Part shown: piece by piece, positions 1 to 7,382 of the stretch
How positions within the stretch are numbered: position 1 is the stretch's first letter
How the letters are laid out: each line of letters begins with the position of its first letter
Source of the DNA: Vulcanimicrobiota bacterium
GTDB lineage: Bacteria > Pseudomonadota > Gammaproteobacteria > Xanthomonadales > Rhodanobacteraceae
DNA length: 33,484 nucleotides
NCBI GenBank assembly: GCA_903970555.1
Contig: CAJCJD010000074.1
Span: 1 to 33,484 of the forward strand
Direction of reading: 5' to 3'
The notes under the pieces: generated by a model
What the model saw: only the letters and a program-made list of their open reading frames with translations
Databases searched by the model: none
What the model was told of the DNA's origin: nothing
Position numbers and translations under genes: made by a program

Positions 1-727
1 GCAACACCGTGTCGGTGTTCGATCCCTTGGGGATTTTCAACTGGACCAAGCCGTGGAGCGTTGCGACCGCCGCCGTGGTGCCGAGCACCGCCTCGGGAAC
101 CGTCACCGGCAGGACCATACGAATGTCGAGATCCTTGCGAACGAATAGCGGATGCGGCTCAACGCTCACCTCGACGAACAGATCGCCGGGCGCGCCGCCG
201 CGGTTGCCCCGGCCGCCCTTGCCTTTCAGACGGAGCGTCTGGCCGTCTTCGGTCAGGGGCGGGATCACCAGATCGATTGCCCGGTCATCGGTCAGGCTCA
301 CCCGCTTGCGCGTGCCCAGGGCGGCCTCCGCGAAACTTAGTCGCAGCGATTGATAAATATCGGCGCCGCGGTGCAGTGGGCGCGCCGATTCGGCCTCGAA
401 ATCACTCTCGAAGCCACGCGTCGTCTGACCAGCTCGGGATTGTTCGCCGGGTTTCCAGGTTCGCCGGAAAAACCCCTCGAGCGACTCGTCGAAGCTTTGG
501 GCGCGGCTTCGAGCGGCGGCGGCGACCTCGCGATCATACTGGCGCCGCTTGGTATCGTCGGAAAGGACCTCATAGGCGGCGGTCACGTCGCGGAAACGGC
601 GCGCGTTCGACGGATTGTCGGGGTTCAGGTCGGGATGCAGCGCTTTGGCGAGGCGCCGATAAGCCTGTTTAATGTCCTCGGTGGTCGCATCCCGCGGAAC
701 CTGCAAAATCGTATATGGGTCGAGCAT
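1..727 (-). CDS. DnaJ/CbpA-like J-domain co-chaperone, 5' part (runs off the window)
   Basis: The first 242 codons of a class B (zinc-finger-free) Hsp40 are visible; the C-terminus lies beyond base 1. The J domain covers about residues 1-68 and has the HPD triad at residues 31-33 that stimulates DnaK ATPase. A linker follows, then the first DnaJ C-terminal substrate-binding domain from about residue 120 (GADIYQSLRLSFAEAALG). There is no CxxCxGxG zinc motif, so it resembles CbpA rather than DnaJ. The reading frame is open and free of stops from the ATG at 727-725 to the window edge. It is divergent from pdxH across about 150 bp. Assignment to the Hsp40 family is secure; the choice between CbpA and another DnaJ-like paralogue is inferred from the missing zinc domain. 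Confidence 0.93.
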   Translation of the reverse strand, partial: MLDPYTILQVPRDATTEDIKQAYRRLAKALHPDLNPDNPSNARRFRDVTAAYEVLSDDTKRRQYDREVAAAARSRAQSFDESLEGFFRRTWKPGEQSRAGQTTRGFESDFEAESARPLHRGADIYQSLRLSFAEAALGTRKRVSLTDDRAIDLVIPPLTEDGQTLRLKGKGGRGNRGGAPGDLFVEVSVEPHPLFVRKDLDIRMVLPVTVPEAVLGTTAAVATLHGLVQLKIPKGSNTDTVL

Positions 728-876
728 GCCAGAACTATTTCGATCGCTTTGCTATGATTCGGTAAACCCTGGATCGACGCGACCGGGCCGGGCGCGGGGC
801 CTTGGCGGATGCCGACAGACGATATCGATGGTGATATGGTAATGCCGTTAGGACGTTGCGAGAGGGACAAAAAACC
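728..876. promoter_or_regulatory. Divergent intergenic region between the J-domain gene and pdxH
   Basis: These 149 bases must carry the 5' signals of both divergent genes. A TATGAT resembling a -10 box lies at 753-758 on the + strand, but no convincing -35 sits 16-18 bp upstream of it. The clear element is a Shine-Dalgarno-like GAGAGGGA just upstream of the pdxH ATG at 877. No promoter is asserted. Confidence 0.3.
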
Positions 877-1464
877 ATGGTAGAGCAGAGCTCCGAACCG
901 GTCGAGTTCTTCAAGCGATGGTTTGAAGAAGCAGCGCGGACCGAGCCGTCGGATCCCAATGCCATGACCTTGACGACCGTCGATGCCTGGGGGAAGCCGC
1001 GCGCCCGAATTGTGCTGCTGAAGGAAGTCGACCGGCGCGGTTTCAGCTTCTTCACCAATTTCGAAAGCCACAAGGGTCGCGAACTCAAGGGCAATCCCCA
1101 CGCCGCGCTGTGTTTCCACTGGAAGAGCCTGCGCCGGCAGGTGCGCATCGAAGGTCAAGGAGCGCCGGTCGATCCGGCCGAATCGGACGCCTATTTCGCG
1201 ACCCGGCCGCGTGAGAGTCAGATCGGTGCCTGGGCCTCGCTGCAATCGCAAACCCTGCCACAGCGCGAAGTGTTCGAACAGCGCGTAGCGCATTACGAAC
1301 AGCAATTTGCCGATCGCGAGGTGACGCGTCCCCCGCATTGGGGCGGCTACGTGGTCGAGCCGGACATGGTCGAATTCTGGTATGGCGCAAACTTCCGCCT
1401 GCACGAGCGTATGCGTTGGGATCGTCACGGCCAGACCTGGACCAGCAGGCTTCTTTATCCATGA
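877..1464 (+). CDS. pdxH: Pyridoxamine/pyridoxine 5'-phosphate oxidase
   Basis: PdxH is the FMN-dependent oxidase that makes pyridoxal 5'-phosphate from PNP or PMP, the last step of the DXP-dependent B6 route and of salvage. The 195-residue protein has the family's FMN-binding run (ARIVLLKEVDRRGFSFFTN, then the FESHKGRELKGNP segment), the SQIGAWAS-type segment mid-protein, and the C-terminal signature with EFW.G...RLHER and a final RLLYP. The frame extends upstream to a TTG at 856, but the ATG at 877 is preferred because GAGAGGGA lies about 10 nt before it. The next gene, yjbQ, starts 13 nt after the stop, so the two are probably cotranscribed. Confidence 0.97.
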   Translation: MVEQSSEPVEFFKRWFEEAARTEPSDPNAMTLTTVDAWGKPRARIVLLKEVDRRGFSFFTNFESHKGRELKGNPHAALCFHWKSLRRQVRIEGQGAPVDPAESDAYFATRPRESQIGAWASLQSQTLPQREVFEQRVAHYEQQFADREVTRPPHWGGYVVEPDMVEFWYGANFRLHERMRWDRHGQTWTSRLLYP

Positions 1465-1477
1465 TCCGGGGCGCGCC

Positions 1478-1918
1478 ATGAGCCGGGCCACGCCTGCGGA
1501 ACATGTCGCGCAGAACGGCTTTACGGTACATACGCGCGGGCGCGGCTTCAGCGAGATCACCGACAAGGTGGCCCAGCTGGTGTCGGCCAGTGGCGTGCAG
1601 GTTGGCCTCGTGCATGTTTTCACCACGCACACCAGCTGTTCGCTGCTGATCAGCGAAAATGCCGATCCGGCGGTACGCGCCGACCTTGAACGCTGGTTCT
1701 CCCGCGCCGTGCCCGATGGCGATGCAATCTTTCAGCATGATGCCGAAGGCCCCGATGACATGCCTTCCCACGTGCGGGCCATTCTCACCGGCGTCAGCCT
1801 CACCCTACCGGTGCATGGCGGCAAGCTGCTGTTGGGTACCTGGCAGGGGATTTACCTGTGGGAACACCGGGTGGATCCGCATCAGCGAAAGGTGACGGTC
1901 ACCGTGCTTGGCCACTAA
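1478..1918 (+). CDS. yjbQ: YjbQ family protein (UPF0047), possible secondary thiamine-phosphate synthase
   Basis: This 146-residue protein carries the UPF0047/YjbQ signatures THTSCSLLISENADP and GTWQGIYLWEHR, the latter close to the C-terminus. E. coli YjbQ has weak thiamine-phosphate synthase activity and rescues thiE mutants; its physiological role is unsettled, so the enzymatic name is tentative. The frame is open upstream to 1382 inside pdxH, but the ATG at 1478, 13 nt after the pdxH stop, gives the usual family length and N-terminus. Placement after pdxH puts two cofactor-associated genes together. Confidence 0.93.
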   Translation: MSRATPAEHVAQNGFTVHTRGRGFSEITDKVAQLVSASGVQVGLVHVFTTHTSCSLLISENADPAVRADLERWFSRAVPDGDAIFQHDAEGPDDMPSHVRAILTGVSLTLPVHGGKLLLGTWQGIYLWEHRVDPHQRKVTVTVLGH

Positions 1919-1940
1919 TTTCCGCATCCTGACGACCTTA

Positions 1941-2759
1941 ATGACAACACTTCCTGTTAGCGATGCCTTTCCGCAACGCATCGTTTGCCTCACCGAAGAA
2001 CCCACCGAAGTTTTGTACGCACTGGGCGAAGAGCACCGCATCGTAGGCATCTCGGGTTTCACCGTGCGGCCGCCGCGTGCGCGCAAGGAAAAACCGAAAG
2101 TGTCGGCGTTCACCAGCGCGAAGGTTGGGGACATTCTCGCGCTCAAGCCGGATCTGGTGATCGGCTTTTCCGACATCCAGGCTGATATCGCGCGCGAGTT
2201 GATCCACGCCGGTATCGAGGTTTGGATCAGCAATCATCGCAGCGTTGAAGGCATCGTCGCGTACATGCGACGCCTCGGTGCGATGGTCGGTGCGTACGAA
2301 AAGGCCGAACGTTACGCGCAAAGTGCCGAAGCGCACCTGGAAAAGGTGCTTGCCGCGGCGGCGCAGTTGCCGCGCCGGCCCAAGGTGTACTTCGAGGAAT
2401 GGGACGATCCGATCATTACTGGCATCCGCTGGGTGGCAGAACTGATCGGTATAGCCGGTGGTGATGATGCGTTTCCCGAGCAGGCGCGCGAACCTTTGGC
2501 GAAACACCGCATTCTTGCCGATGGCGAGGAAGTGATACGGCGCGCGCCGGATATCATCCTCGGTTCATGGTGCGGTAAACGCTTCCGCCCTGAACGTGTC
2601 GCTGCGCGGCCCGGCTGGGATGCGATACCTGCGGTGCGCAATGGCGATATTTACGAGATCAAGTCACCGATCATTCTGCAGCCAGGGCCGGCGGCTTTGT
2701 TCGATGGGCTCGATGCTATACACGCATTGATCGCGAGTTGGGCTGCGCGCCTAAGCTGA
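1941..2759 (+). CDS. BtuF-like periplasmic-binding-protein-fold protein without a visible signal peptide
   Basis: This 272-residue protein has the helical-backbone class III substrate-binding fold used for cobalamin and Fe-siderophore uptake. The N-terminal lobe starts RIVCLTEEPTEVLYALG and includes ILALKPDLVIGFSDIQ. A long linker helix region spans about residues 100-150. The C-terminal lobe contains PRRPKVYFEEWDDP and ends with RNGDIYEIKSP and a PGPA turn. The chosen ATG (1941) is followed by a polar stretch and no hydrophobic h-region. An in-frame TTG at 1908, overlapping the yjbQ stop, would add only 11 residues and no signal. No btuC/btuD-like permease or ATPase gene is nearby. It may bind a cobalamin-like ligand in the cytoplasm, or the export signal may be unconventional. 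The ligand is unproven. Confidence 0.8.
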   Translation: MTTLPVSDAFPQRIVCLTEEPTEVLYALGEEHRIVGISGFTVRPPRARKEKPKVSAFTSAKVGDILALKPDLVIGFSDIQADIARELIHAGIEVWISNHRSVEGIVAYMRRLGAMVGAYEKAERYAQSAEAHLEKVLAAAAQLPRRPKVYFEEWDDPIITGIRWVAELIGIAGGDDAFPEQAREPLAKHRILADGEEVIRRAPDIILGSWCGKRFRPERVAARPGWDAIPAVRNGDIYEIKSPIILQPGPAALFDGLDAIHALIASWAARLS

Positions 2760-2776
2760 TCGGCTGGGGTAAAAGC

Positions 2777-3331
2777 TCACTTGTGCCGATAACCCGGCAA
2801 ACACGGTATAGCGACTTTTTCCAATGCTTTGCTTTGTGCCGCATCCGGTGCAAATTGCGCTGCGAGTGGTGGCGTTTGCAGATTGCCGCTGATCTGCACC
2901 CAGGTCAGCGTCACGCCCGGTTTGCCGAGCGCAGCGGCGACTGTCGTTGCCGTATTGCGCTGGCCCAGAGTGGCGGCAATGCCAAACACAAATGCGCCAT
3001 CGATCTCACCGTTACGCCAGCCCGCCACGTTGATGGGCGCGAATCGCTGCTTCCCCACTTGCAGGTGCGCGCTCGGCTGATACGAAGCTGGTGCGCGTGG
3101 ACCTTCATAGGCATCGAAAGGGAAATCGGGCGCGGCGTCGATCCCCAGCGCAAGCTGGAGCGATAGCGCAGCACCCGTACCTTGCGTGCAGATGAGCGTG
3201 AGCCATGCAGGATGCTCGCCGCTGTCGGTGGTGACCGTGCCACGCACGACAACTTGCGGCGGCTCCGAAGGCAACGCTAGGGCTGCGCTAGGTGCCATGC
3301 CTAGGCAAAGCCATAGTGCATGCCTACGCAT
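2777..3331 (-). CDS. Exported protein of unknown function
   Basis: The protein has 184 residues and I do not recognise the family. The first 20 residues form a signal peptide: MRRH, a hydrophobic core, then SAALA as a probable signal peptidase I site. The mature part has two cysteines (in LICTQG and in IPCLPG near the C-terminus) that could form a disulfide in the periplasm. The rest looks like a soluble beta-rich domain. It begins 6 nt after the yggT stop on the same strand and is probably the distal gene of a proC-yggT operon. It converges with the BtuF-like gene with only 17 nt between stops and no obvious terminator there. Confidence 0.8.
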   Translation of the reverse strand: MRRHALWLCLGMAPSAALALPSEPPQVVVRGTVTTDSGEHPAWLTLICTQGTGAALSLQLALGIDAAPDFPFDAYEGPRAPASYQPSAHLQVGKQRFAPINVAGWRNGEIDGAFVFGIAATLGQRNTATTVAAALGKPGVTLTWVQISGNLQTPPLAAQFAPDAAQSKALEKVAIPCLPGYRHK

Positions 3332-3337
3332 GAATAC

Positions 3338-3925
3338 TCAGCCGCCCAGACGCACGCCCAAGCTAAGCAAGGGCGCGACCAGCAGCAGGCGAGCCAACAG
3401 CAGCACGATCATGACTACTGCAGGCGAGAAATCGATGTTTCCCAGTACAAGCTTTCCGCGCAAAGGACGCAACAACGGCTGGACAATCGCGCCCGCGAGG
3501 CGAATCAAAGGTTGATGCGGATCAGCGGAAAGCATGCTGAGTAAGGACCATCCGAAGATCACGATGAGGTAGAACAGCAGCACGAAGTCGAGGAGGTCTG
3601 CGAATGACAGAATTAACAGCCCCGATAGCGTCGGCATCGAACTAACTAAGCCCAATATCAGTGCTAATCCAGATATCGCGACGCGTTCCAGCAGCACGGC
3701 CAACCACACGATCAACAACGCCGCGAGATTGATGCGCCGCCAATTGGGCAAGATGCGCCGCATCGGCGCCAGTACCGGATTGGTATAGCGATAGATGAAT
3801 TGGCTGAGGGGATTGTGAAAATCGGCGCGATTGGCCTCGGCCAACAAGCGCAGCAGAAACAAGGTGGCGATGGCGCCGAAGGCAACCTGGATCAGCAGCG
3901 ACAGTGCGCTAAGTAGATAAACCAT
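3338..3925 (-). CDS. yggT: YggT family integral membrane protein
   Basis: YggT proteins are small inner-membrane proteins of poorly defined role, usually found next to proC. The 195-residue sequence shows the family's internal duplication. Each half has hydrophobic helices followed by a P-rich turn: NPVLAPMRRILP in the first half, and VQPLLRPLRGKL with NIDFSPAVVMIVLLLAR in the second. About four to five transmembrane segments are evident. The frame extends back into proC, but the start at 3925 (MVYLLSALS) lies 7 nt after the proC stop and has an AAGGAC Shine-Dalgarno about 10 nt upstream. It is translated with proC and the downstream exported protein. Confidence 0.93.
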   Translation of the reverse strand: MVYLLSALSLLIQVAFGAIATLFLLRLLAEANRADFHNPLSQFIYRYTNPVLAPMRRILPNWRRINLAALLIVWLAVLLERVAISGLALILGLVSSMPTLSGLLILSFADLLDFVLLFYLIVIFGWSLLSMLSADPHQPLIRLAGAIVQPLLRPLRGKLVLGNIDFSPAVVMIVLLLARLLLVAPLLSLGVRLGG

Positions 3926-3932
3926 AAATAGA

Positions 3933-4754
3933 TCAGTCCTTGTCCAGGGCAGCAGCCATTTCTTCGCCACGGCGTGTGGCTGCAGCCACCGCACGGGCTA
4001 CGACGCGTGGCAGTTGGTCGGCGCTGAAACTTTCCAGCGCCGCTTGCGTAGTTCCATTCGGCGACGTAACGCGTTGCCGCAACAGCGTCGGCGATTCATT
4101 GCTTTCAACCAGCATGCGCCCAGCGCCCAGGCAAGTCTGCGTGGCCAGGATGCGTGCGGTGTCGCGCGGCAATCCCTGCGCTACGGCGGCATCTTCGAGT
4201 GCTTCAACGATAGCGAAGAAATATGCGGGGCCGGAGCCGGAGATCGCGGTGACCGTATCCATCTGCGTTTCGTCGTGAATCCAGCGGGTGACGCCGACTG
4301 CATCGAGGATGTGCTGCGCTTGCTCCCGCTGCTGTGGTGTCACGCGCAAGTTGGCACACAGACCGGTGGCGCCAGCGCCGATCAGCGCTGGCGTGTTGGG
4401 CATGCAGCGCACGATGGGCAGCAGATTGCCAAACCAGCGTTCCAGTTGATCGATGCGCACGCCCGCGGCAATCGAAATCAGCAAGGGACGATTGCGTTGC
4501 AAGCTGTCGCGCAGTTCGGCATGGATCGCCGGCATCACCTGGGGCTTGACCGCCAGCAGCAGCACGTCGGCCTCCGCGGCGGCCAAACGGTTGTCGGCGA
4601 AGGTTGCGACGCCGAAATCGCGCCCGAGGGATTCGCGAGCTTGCGCCGAAGGCTCGGCGACCCGCAGGTTGGCGGCGGCCACGCCGGTCTTGAGCAGGCC
4701 GCCAATCAGGCTTCGCGCCATGTTGCCGCCGCCGATGAATGCAATACGTGTCAT
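3933..4754 (-). CDS. proC: Pyrroline-5-carboxylate reductase
   Basis: ProC reduces 1-pyrroline-5-carboxylate to proline with NAD(P)H, the last step of proline synthesis. The 273-residue protein has the Rossmann motif FIGGGNMA at its N-terminus, CMPNTPALIGAG in the middle, the dimerisation/active-site signature SGSGPAYFF, and the C-terminal LRQRVTSPNGTT. The length is normal for the family. In many gammaproteobacteria yggS lies between pilT and proC; here it does not, and proC is directly divergent from pilT across 294 bp. Confidence 0.97.
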   Translation of the reverse strand: MTRIAFIGGGNMARSLIGGLLKTGVAAANLRVAEPSAQARESLGRDFGVATFADNRLAAAEADVLLLAVKPQVMPAIHAELRDSLQRNRPLLISIAAGVRIDQLERWFGNLLPIVRCMPNTPALIGAGATGLCANLRVTPQQREQAQHILDAVGVTRWIHDETQMDTVTAISGSGPAYFFAIVEALEDAAVAQGLPRDTARILATQTCLGAGRMLVESNESPTLLRQRVTSPNGTTQAALESFSADQLPRVVARAVAAATRRGEEMAAALDKD

Positions 4755-5048
4755 GTCGCCTTGGTCCGGCTTGTTCCAGGAGGCATACCTTACCGGACCT
4801 GACGTGACGTTGGATAAGACGCGGGTTCGGTGACAGGGTAGGCAAACTGCGCTGCCCCTGTGCGGCGAGGCAAAGGAAAGACTGGCCGCCCGACCGCTGC
4901 CGCGAGTAGTATCAGGTCGGCTGCAAGGGATCGGGGGAACGGCGGGGCAGGTATGCCCTTAGCCAGTACGTCCATCCACGGTGAACCACCGTCGTCCTGT
5001 TTGTGGCATGCACTTTCTTACTGACGATCGGTTGAGGGGATACATCCG
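4755..5048. promoter_or_regulatory. Divergent proC/pilT intergenic region (294 bp), no gene seen
   Basis: I find no credible gene here. A 61-codon frame at 4790-4975 (-) has no family features. The space is where yggS often sits in related gene orders, and none of the PROSC-family motifs is visible. The region must hold the promoters of proC and pilT. The only clear signal is a GAGGGG Shine-Dalgarno about 10 nt before the pilT ATG. A modest inverted repeat, ACAGGG (4833-4838) with CCCTGT (4856-4861), is present; its role is unknown. Confidence 0.4.
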
Positions 5049-6086
5049 ATGGACATCGCCGAACTGCTTGCGTTCTCGGTGAAGAACAAAGCGTCCGACT
5101 TACACCTGTCGGCGGGTCTGCCGCCGATGATTCGCGTGGATGGCGACGTACGCCGCATCAACATCCCTGCGCTGGAACACAAGCAGGTGCATTCGCTGAT
5201 CTACGACATCATGTCGGATAAGCAGCGCCGCGATTACGAAGAATTCTTCGAGGTCGACTTCTCGTTCGAGATTCCCGGCCTGGCGCGCTTCCGCGTCAAC
5301 GCGTTCAACCAGAACCGCGGTTCGGGTGCGGTGTTTCGTACCATTCCGTCCGAAGTGCTGACGATGGACGACCTGGGTTGCCCGAAGGTTTTCCGCGAGT
5401 TGATCGAGCAGCCGCAGGGTTTGATCCTGGTCACCGGCCCCACGGGTTCTGGCAAGTCCACCACGCTGGCGGCGATGGTCGACCACATCAACAAGAACGA
5501 ATACGGCCACATCCTCACCGTCGAGGATCCGATCGAATTCGTGCACACCTCGCAGAAATGTCTGGTCAACCAGCGCGAAGTGCATCGCGACACGCACGGC
5601 TTCAACGAAGCATTGCGTTCGGCACTGCGTGAAGACCCAGACTTCATCCTGGTCGGCGAGTTGCGCGACCTGGAAACCATCCGCCTGGCGCTCACCGCTG
5701 CGGAAACGGGCCACTTGGTGTTCGGCACGCTGCATACCAGTTCGGCCGCCAAGACCATCGACCGTATCATCGACGTGTTCCCGGCCGGCGAAAAGCCGAT
5801 GGTGCGCTCGATGCTTTCAGAATCGCTTCGCGCGGTCATTTCGCAGACGCTGCTAAAGAAAGTCGGCGGCGGCCGTATTGCGGCGCACGAGATCATGGTG
5901 GGCATCCCGGCGATCCGTAACCTGATCCGCGAGGACAAGGTGGCGCAGATGTACTCCTCCATCCAGACCGGCCAGCAGTACGGCATGCAGACGCTGGATC
6001 AGATCCTGATCGACTTGGTGAAGCGCGGTCTGGTCACGCGGCAGCAGGCGATCGGCTACGCCAAGAACAAGGAAGTGTTCAAGTAA
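5049..6086 (+). CDS. pilT: Type IV pilus retraction ATPase PilT
   Basis: PilT is the cytoplasmic hexameric motor that depolymerises the type IV pilus and powers twitching. The 345-residue protein has an N-terminal PAS-like domain starting KASDLHLSAG, a Walker A GPTGSGKST at residues 130-138, the Asp box around residue 160 (TVEDPIEFVH), a Walker B at about 199-206 (FILVGELRD), the His box (ETGHLVFGTLHTSSA) and the AIRNLIRE motif near the C-terminus that is diagnostic of PilT and needed for retraction. A GAGGGG ribosome site precedes the ATG. pilU follows 51 nt later, so they form an operon. Confidence 0.98.
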   Translation: MDIAELLAFSVKNKASDLHLSAGLPPMIRVDGDVRRINIPALEHKQVHSLIYDIMSDKQRRDYEEFFEVDFSFEIPGLARFRVNAFNQNRGSGAVFRTIPSEVLTMDDLGCPKVFRELIEQPQGLILVTGPTGSGKSTTLAAMVDHINKNEYGHILTVEDPIEFVHTSQKCLVNQREVHRDTHGFNEALRSALREDPDFILVGELRDLETIRLALTAAETGHLVFGTLHTSSAAKTIDRIIDVFPAGEKPMVRSMLSESLRAVISQTLLKKVGGGRIAAHEIMVGIPAIRNLIREDKVAQMYSSIQTGQQYGMQTLDQILIDLVKRGLVTRQQAIGYAKNKEVFK

Positions 6087-6137
6087 TACGGGAAGGGGGC
6101 ATCCCCATCCCGACGCCCGTTTCTGTGGGAGATCGCC

Positions 6138-7307
6138 ATGAGCGAATTCGACTTCACCTCGTTCCTGAAATTGATGGTCCACAAGAAGGCCTCGGACCTG
6201 TTCATCACTGCCGGCGTGGCGCCTTCGATGAAGGTGCAAGGACGCATCGTGCCGATCACGCAAAGCCCCCTGTCCGCGCAGCAGTCGCGCGACATGGTGA
6301 TCAACGTGATGACGCCGTCGCAACGCGAAGAGTTTGAAAAAACCCACGAATGCCAATTCGCGATTTCCGCGCAAGGCGTGGGCCGCTTCCGCGTCTCGTG
6401 CTTCTACCAGCGCAACTGCGTGGGCATGGTGCTGCGCCGGATCGAGGCCAAGATCCCGTCCATCGAGGAATTGGGCCTGCCGCCGGTGATCAAGCAGCTG
6501 GCGATGACCAAGCGCGGCATCATCATCTTCGTGGGTGCGACCGGTACCGGTAAGTCCACCTCGCTGGCGTCGATGGTCGGCTATCGCAACCAGAACTCGA
6601 CCGGGCACATCATCACCATCGAAGACCCGATCGAATACGTGCACAAGCACGAAGGCTGCATCATCACGCAGCGCGAGCTGGGCATTGATACCGATAGCTG
6701 GGAAAACGCGCTGAAGAACACGCTGCGCCAGGCGCCAGATGTGATCCTGATCGGCGAAGTGCGTACGCGCGAGACGATGGAATACGCGATCAACTTCGCC
6801 GAAACCGGTCACTTGTGCCTGTGTACCTTGCACGCCAATAACGCCAACCAGGCCATCGACCGCATCCTGCACTTCTTCCCGGAAGACCGTCGCCAGCAGC
6901 TGTTCATGGATCTTTCGCTGAACTTGAAGGGCATCGTGGCGCAGCAGTTGATTCCCACGCCCGATGGCAAGGCGCGTCGCGTGGCGATGGAAGTAATGCT
7001 GAGCACGCCGCTGGTGCAGGATTACATCCGCCAGGGCGAGATCCACAAGCTCAAGGAAGTGATGAAGGAATCGACCAACCTCGGCATGATGACCTTCGAC
7101 CAGAGCCTTGTGACGCTCTACCAAGCTGGCGAGATCAGCTACGAGGATGCGCTGCGCCACGCCGACAGCTCCAACGAAGTGCGCTTGCGCATCAAGCTCT
7201 CGCAGGGCGGCGACGCGCATACCCTGTCGCAGGGCTTGGAAGGTGTCGAGATCGAAGAGGATCGGGCGAACCAGAACGGCATCGGCGGCGGCTTCCTGCG
7301 CCGTTGA
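6138..7307 (+). CDS. pilU: PilT-like ATPase PilU
   Basis: PilU is the accessory retraction ATPase that works with PilT under load. It has 389 residues, with KASDLFITAGVAPSMKV at the N-terminus, Walker A GATGTGKST at 133-141, an Asp box (TIEDPIEYVH), a Walker B around 201-208 (DVILIGEVR) and a His box with CTLHANNANQ. PilU differs from PilT by its longer C-terminal tail (about residues 350-389, acidic then Gly-rich), seen here. GGGAGA at about 6127-6132 is the ribosome site. A strong terminator follows the gene. Confidence 0.97.
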   Translation: MSEFDFTSFLKLMVHKKASDLFITAGVAPSMKVQGRIVPITQSPLSAQQSRDMVINVMTPSQREEFEKTHECQFAISAQGVGRFRVSCFYQRNCVGMVLRRIEAKIPSIEELGLPPVIKQLAMTKRGIIIFVGATGTGKSTSLASMVGYRNQNSTGHIITIEDPIEYVHKHEGCIITQRELGIDTDSWENALKNTLRQAPDVILIGEVRTRETMEYAINFAETGHLCLCTLHANNANQAIDRILHFFPEDRRQQLFMDLSLNLKGIVAQQLIPTPDGKARRVAMEVMLSTPLVQDYIRQGEIHKLKEVMKESTNLGMMTFDQSLVTLYQAGEISYEDALRHADSSNEVRLRIKLSQGGDAHTLSQGLEGVEIEEDRANQNGIGGGFLRR

Positions 7308-7326
7308 TCGTCAGCGTTCAATGCAC

Positions 7327-7356
7327 AAAAAAAGGAGCCTAGCGGCTCCTTTTTTT
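7327..7356. terminator. Bidirectional Rho-independent terminator between pilU and the lipoprotein gene
   Basis: A perfect hairpin GGAGCC (7334-7339), loop TAGC, GGCTCC (7344-7349) is flanked by A7 on the left and T7 on the right. It is therefore a U-tract terminator on both strands. It lies 20-50 nt after the pilU stop and about 27 nt after the stop of the convergent lipoprotein gene, so it can end both transcripts. Confidence 0.95.
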
Positions 7357-7382
7357 GTTGGGCAACGCCGCAACGAGTTCGG

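Noticed and set aside
751-760. TATGAT as the pdxH promoter -10
   Set aside because: No acceptable -35 at 16-18 bp spacing, so it is not called as a promoter.
625-1632. 335-codon open frame on the - strand across pdxH and yjbQ
   Set aside because: It is a GC-rich shadow of pdxH and yjbQ, which have clear family motifs. It shows no domain features of its own and also overlaps the J-domain gene start.
4790-4975. 61-codon frame in the proC-pilT gap
   Set aside because: No ribosome site or family features, and no similarity to YggS that I can see.
5004-5019. TGGCATGCACTTTCTT upstream of pilT as a sigma-54 promoter
   Set aside because: It resembles the -24 element but the -12 half lacks the GC doublet at the required spacing.
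5853-7220. 455-codon antisense frame over pilU
   Set aside because: It is the codon shadow of pilU: rich in His, Arg, Leu and Val as expected for the complement of GC-rich coding DNA, with no ribosome site or motif.
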